From MVYY01 sp035369865 (GTDB lineage Bacteria > Bacteroidota > Bacteroidia > Bacteroidales > Paludibacteraceae): a stretch of 36,224 nt of DNA. The position numbers and the translations under genes were made by a program. The stretch spans positions 1 through 36,224 of the forward strand of contig DAOOVG010000006.1 in assembly GCA_035369865.1 (NCBI GenBank), read 5' to 3'. This document shows positions 34,566 through 36,224 of the stretch, one piece after another. Numbering within the stretch: the stretch's first letter is position 1; every line of letters starts with the position of its first letter. The notes beneath the pieces were generated by a model. The model saw only the letters and a list, made by a program, of their open reading frames with translations, was not told the origin of the DNA and did no database searches.

Positions 34566-35519
34566 TCAATTTTTCGGATATTTCATCAATCTAAATTTCA
34601 AACCATAAATAGCAGTTAAAATAACTGCAAGAATAACAAAAATCCACCAACCAATTCGTGGATAAAAATAAATAATTGAAAAACAACATACAAGCTGAAC
34701 GCCTGCATATATAAGCGAAACTACTTGATGGGGGATTTGTTGTTCATTGGCCAGCACTTGAAAAAAATGCAATCGATGAGCTTCCATAAGATTCTGTCTT
34801 AAATAAATTCGATGAAAAATGGTACACACCGTATCAACACCATAAACCAACAAAAAACCAATCCAAATCAAATTGTGGGTTTTAATCATTAACAACAGCA
34901 ACATCGTAACAACCCAAAAAGCCACACTCACACTACCAACATCTCCGGCAAAACAACGCGCCTTTGTTCTGAAATTGAAAAACAAAAAAACGATCGAAGC
35001 AATCATCGGATAAATTAAAAATTCAACAGAAACAAAACGTATTACTCGCTCATTCAGATACAACATGGCCAATAAAACGGCGAGCGTATAAAGGCCCGTG
35101 ATGCCGTTAATGCCGTCCATGAAGTTATAAGCATTGACAATTCCGATAAAAACAATATATCCCAATACGATTGCCCACCACGGAAACATTCCGAAAACTC
35201 CTGTCAAGTAGAACACGCAAGTCATGGCAAATAAATGAAAAACCAAACGGGTTTTCTGATTGACCCCTTTCACATCATCCCAGAAACTGACCCCCGAAAT
35301 AATTGTCATTCCCACTAAAAACCATATCGATATAACTGAAGGATGAAATGCCGTATAAAGTAAAGCCGCAATCCAAAAAATAATGCCACCACCTCTTAAG
35401 GTAACATGACTATGTGAACTTCGTTCGTTAGGCTTGTCAATAATTTTATAATGCTTGGCAATGCGAAAGTAAAGCAGTTCTGCTGCAAGGAGCAATATAA
35501 ATATGCTGAGGTATTCCAT
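34566..35519 (-). CDS. WbpL/WecA-like undecaprenyl-phosphate sugar-1-phosphate transferase
   Basis: About 317 residues, all-membrane (roughly ten helices). It transfers a sugar-1-phosphate to undecaprenyl phosphate to begin O-antigen or capsule repeat assembly. Signatures: DKPNERSSHSHVTLRGGGII (lipid/metal loop), NAYNFMDGINGITG (NFMDG motif) and CFAGDVGSVSVAFW. The frame is open further to 35573, but its first 18 codons are encoded by the four-helix-associated repeat; the family start MEYLSIFILLLAAELLYFR at 35519 is chosen. The epimerase at the window end is a usual partner (as in wbpV-wbpL). The gene is wedged between two unrelated repeat-flanked small genes. Confidence 0.92.
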   Translation of the reverse strand: MEYLSIFILLLAAELLYFRIAKHYKIIDKPNERSSHSHVTLRGGGIIFWIAALLYTAFHPSVISIWFLVGMTIISGVSFWDDVKGVNQKTRLVFHLFAMTCVFYLTGVFGMFPWWAIVLGYIVFIGIVNAYNFMDGINGITGLYTLAVLLAMLYLNERVIRFVSVEFLIYPMIASIVFLFFNFRTKARCFAGDVGSVSVAFWVVTMLLLLMIKTHNLIWIGFLLVYGVDTVCTIFHRIYLRQNLMEAHRLHFFQVLANEQQIPHQVVSLIYAGVQLVCCFSIIYFYPRIGWWIFVILAVILTAIYGLKFRLMKYPKN

Positions 35520-35522
35520 TTG

Positions 35523-35596
35523 CTGTTTATTTGATGATTTGATGATTCGTTGATTTGAGGTTTTGATACGCATTAACGATTAAACACATCAACAAT
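35523..35596. repeat. Imperfect palindrome 3' of the four-helix-bundle gene
   Basis: Left half TTTGATGATTTGATGATTCG; right half TTAACGATTAAACACATCAA, about 26-nt imperfectly complementary arms built from TTGAT/ATCAA words about 9-11 bp apart. It spans the gene's final TGA codon (35589-35591) and lies directly upstream of the WbpL-type start. Confidence 0.6.
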
Positions 35597-35963
35597 TATT
35601 ACGTTTTGTAATACTTTTTTTCAATGCATTCAACTGATTTGAAATTTTTAAAATAGTAGTTTTCAGCAATTCTAATTTTTCTTTGTTGATATAGTTTAAA
35701 TCCATTGCTATCATTAGCTGACAATAAACTTCTGTCAATGAACCATAAGCTATTTCAATAAATCGAACTTGTTCTTTTAGCTAAAAGCGACTTACTCCTT
35801 CTGCAATATTGGAGACAACAGAAACTGCAGCTCTCTGTATTTGATTGGATAATCCATATTTTTCTGAGTTCAGAAAAGATTCCGTTACCCTATAAATTTC
35901 TTTGACCAACAAATGTGCTTCCTGCCAAACATCCAGTTTTTCAAAAGAATATACAAAATCCAT
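35589..35963 (-). pseudogene. Four-helix-bundle protein (23S rRNA IVS-type) with an in-frame TAG
   Basis: The frame starts MDFVYSFEKLDVWQEAHLLV at 35963 and runs to SNIAEGVSRF, then a TAG at 35781-35783 (codon 61). The same frame then continues LKEQVRFIEIAYGSLTEVYC and IAMDLNYINKEKLELLKTTI to a TGA at 35589. Read through the TAG, it is 124 codons, the normal size, with all four helices and the hallmark RAAVSVVSNIAEG and IEIAYGSL motifs. The TAG replaces a position that is usually Ser in relatives, so one base change could explain it. Either a recent nonsense mutation or readthrough. Codons further upstream (to 36083) come from repeat DNA and are not part of the gene. Confidence 0.85.
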
Positions 35964-35968
35964 ATAAG

Positions 35969-36090
35969 GTTGATTTTTTCTTGTTGATCTGTTGACCTGT
36001 TGATTTGATATTTTCTCATCAGCGAATAAACGCATCAACAATTTGTTGTCTATCAACGAATAAACAAATAAACATATCAACAAATATTCT
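35969..36090. repeat. Imperfect palindromes 5' of the four-helix-bundle gene
   Basis: TTGTTGATCTGTTGACCTGT pairs imperfectly with GCGAATAAACGCATCAACAA; a second palindrome has ATTTGTTG and CAACAAAT ends. The words TTGTTGAT/ATCAACAA recur about every 10-12 bp. It is similar in design to arrays A and B but unrelated in sequence, and it fills the space to the epimerase stop. Confidence 0.65.
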
Positions 36091-36092
36091 CA

Positions 36093-36224
36093 TCAATTAT
36101 TCTTAAAGCTTTCCATCGTCTTCCTGATTCCTTCGCGAGCCGAGACAGGCATTTTTTTGATTCCTAAAACTGACTTTATTTTCTGATTGCTCACCACATA
36201 ATTTTCAGTCAATTTGCGTAAACG
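36093..36224 (-). CDS. NAD-dependent sugar epimerase/dehydratase, C-terminal end (partial)
   Basis: 43 residues to a TGA at 36093-36095; the rest lies beyond the window. RKLTENYVVSNQKIKSVLGI followed by KKMPVSAREGIRKTMESFK matches the C-terminal tail of short-chain NAD-dependent epimerases that modify UDP-sugars for O-antigen (LTxxxxVSNxKIKxxLGxxxPVSAREGLxKTxxSF). It is upstream of the WbpL-type gene on the same strand, with the broken four-helix gene and its repeats inserted between the two, which suggests a polysaccharide operon interrupted by the small gene. Confidence 0.7.
   Translation of the reverse strand, partial: RLRKLTENYVVSNQKIKSVLGIKKMPVSAREGIRKTMESFKNN

Noticed and set aside
35520..35573. 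Upstream extension of the WbpL-type protein
   Set aside because: Those 18 codons are encoded by the TTGAT palindrome; the family start is at 35519.

Overview
The window looks like a chromosomal segment of an AT-rich Bacteroidota, most likely order Bacteroidales. The evidence is a porP-gldK-gldL-gldM-gldN type IX secretion cluster, several Bacteroidota-typical families (DUF6913, DUF4783, DUF2795, Lnb/DUF4105), repeated matches to the Bacteroidota -7 promoter box TAnnTTTG in gene-start regions, and few Shine-Dalgarno sequences. No rRNA, tRNA, CRISPR array, intact insertion sequence or prophage was seen.

Layout. 1-243: C-terminal scrap of a Y1/RAYT-type transposase and short degenerate repeats. 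244-3777 (minus): dapA, a DUF6913 gene and ligA. 4288-7440 (minus): a 1050-residue single-chain restriction-modification enzyme sitting between housekeeping genes. 7533-8769 (minus): DUF4783 gene and nadC, overlapping. 9059-14497 (plus): rlmH, a very large multi-pass sensor kinase and a NagX-like membrane acetyltransferase. 14529-19644 (minus): triple helix-hairpin-helix protein, an NfnA/NfnB-type flavoprotein pair and an Lnb-type membrane protein. 19897-22898 (plus): Crp/Fnr regulator and a TPR protein. 22899-23954: a 1-kb intergenic region rich in structure. 23955-24770 (minus): ispE. 25167-27399 (plus): methyltransferase, cobalamin adenosyltransferase, DUF2795 protein. 27567-33388 (plus): the type IX secretion core. 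33389-36224 (minus): a GxxExxY nuclease-like gene between hairpin arrays, a WbpL-type sugar-phosphate transferase, a four-helix-bundle gene broken by an in-frame TAG, and the end of a sugar epimerase.

How the genes fit together. PorP and GldK-N form the inner-membrane motor, the periplasmic ring and an outer-membrane partner for type IX secretion. The epimerase and WbpL-type transferase are the usual pair that starts an O-antigen or capsule repeat, so the right edge is probably a surface polysaccharide locus. NfnAB would balance NADH, NADPH and ferredoxin in an anaerobe. dapA, ligA, nadC, rlmH and ispE are scattered housekeeping genes.

The most unusual content is non-coding. (i) A multi-branched inverted-repeat element at 23204-23366 looks like an undescribed structured RNA or a non-autonomous mobile element. 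(ii) Tandem hairpin units of about 88 bp, with an internal period near one helical turn, flank the GxxExxY gene on both sides, and a 53-bp copy of that gene's 5' end lies beyond the distal array. (iii) A second, sequence-unrelated set of imperfect palindromes flanks the four-helix-bundle gene in the same way. Two small gene families, each wrapped in its own hairpin repeats and standing next to each other, suggest a shared mobilisation or repeat-maintenance process.
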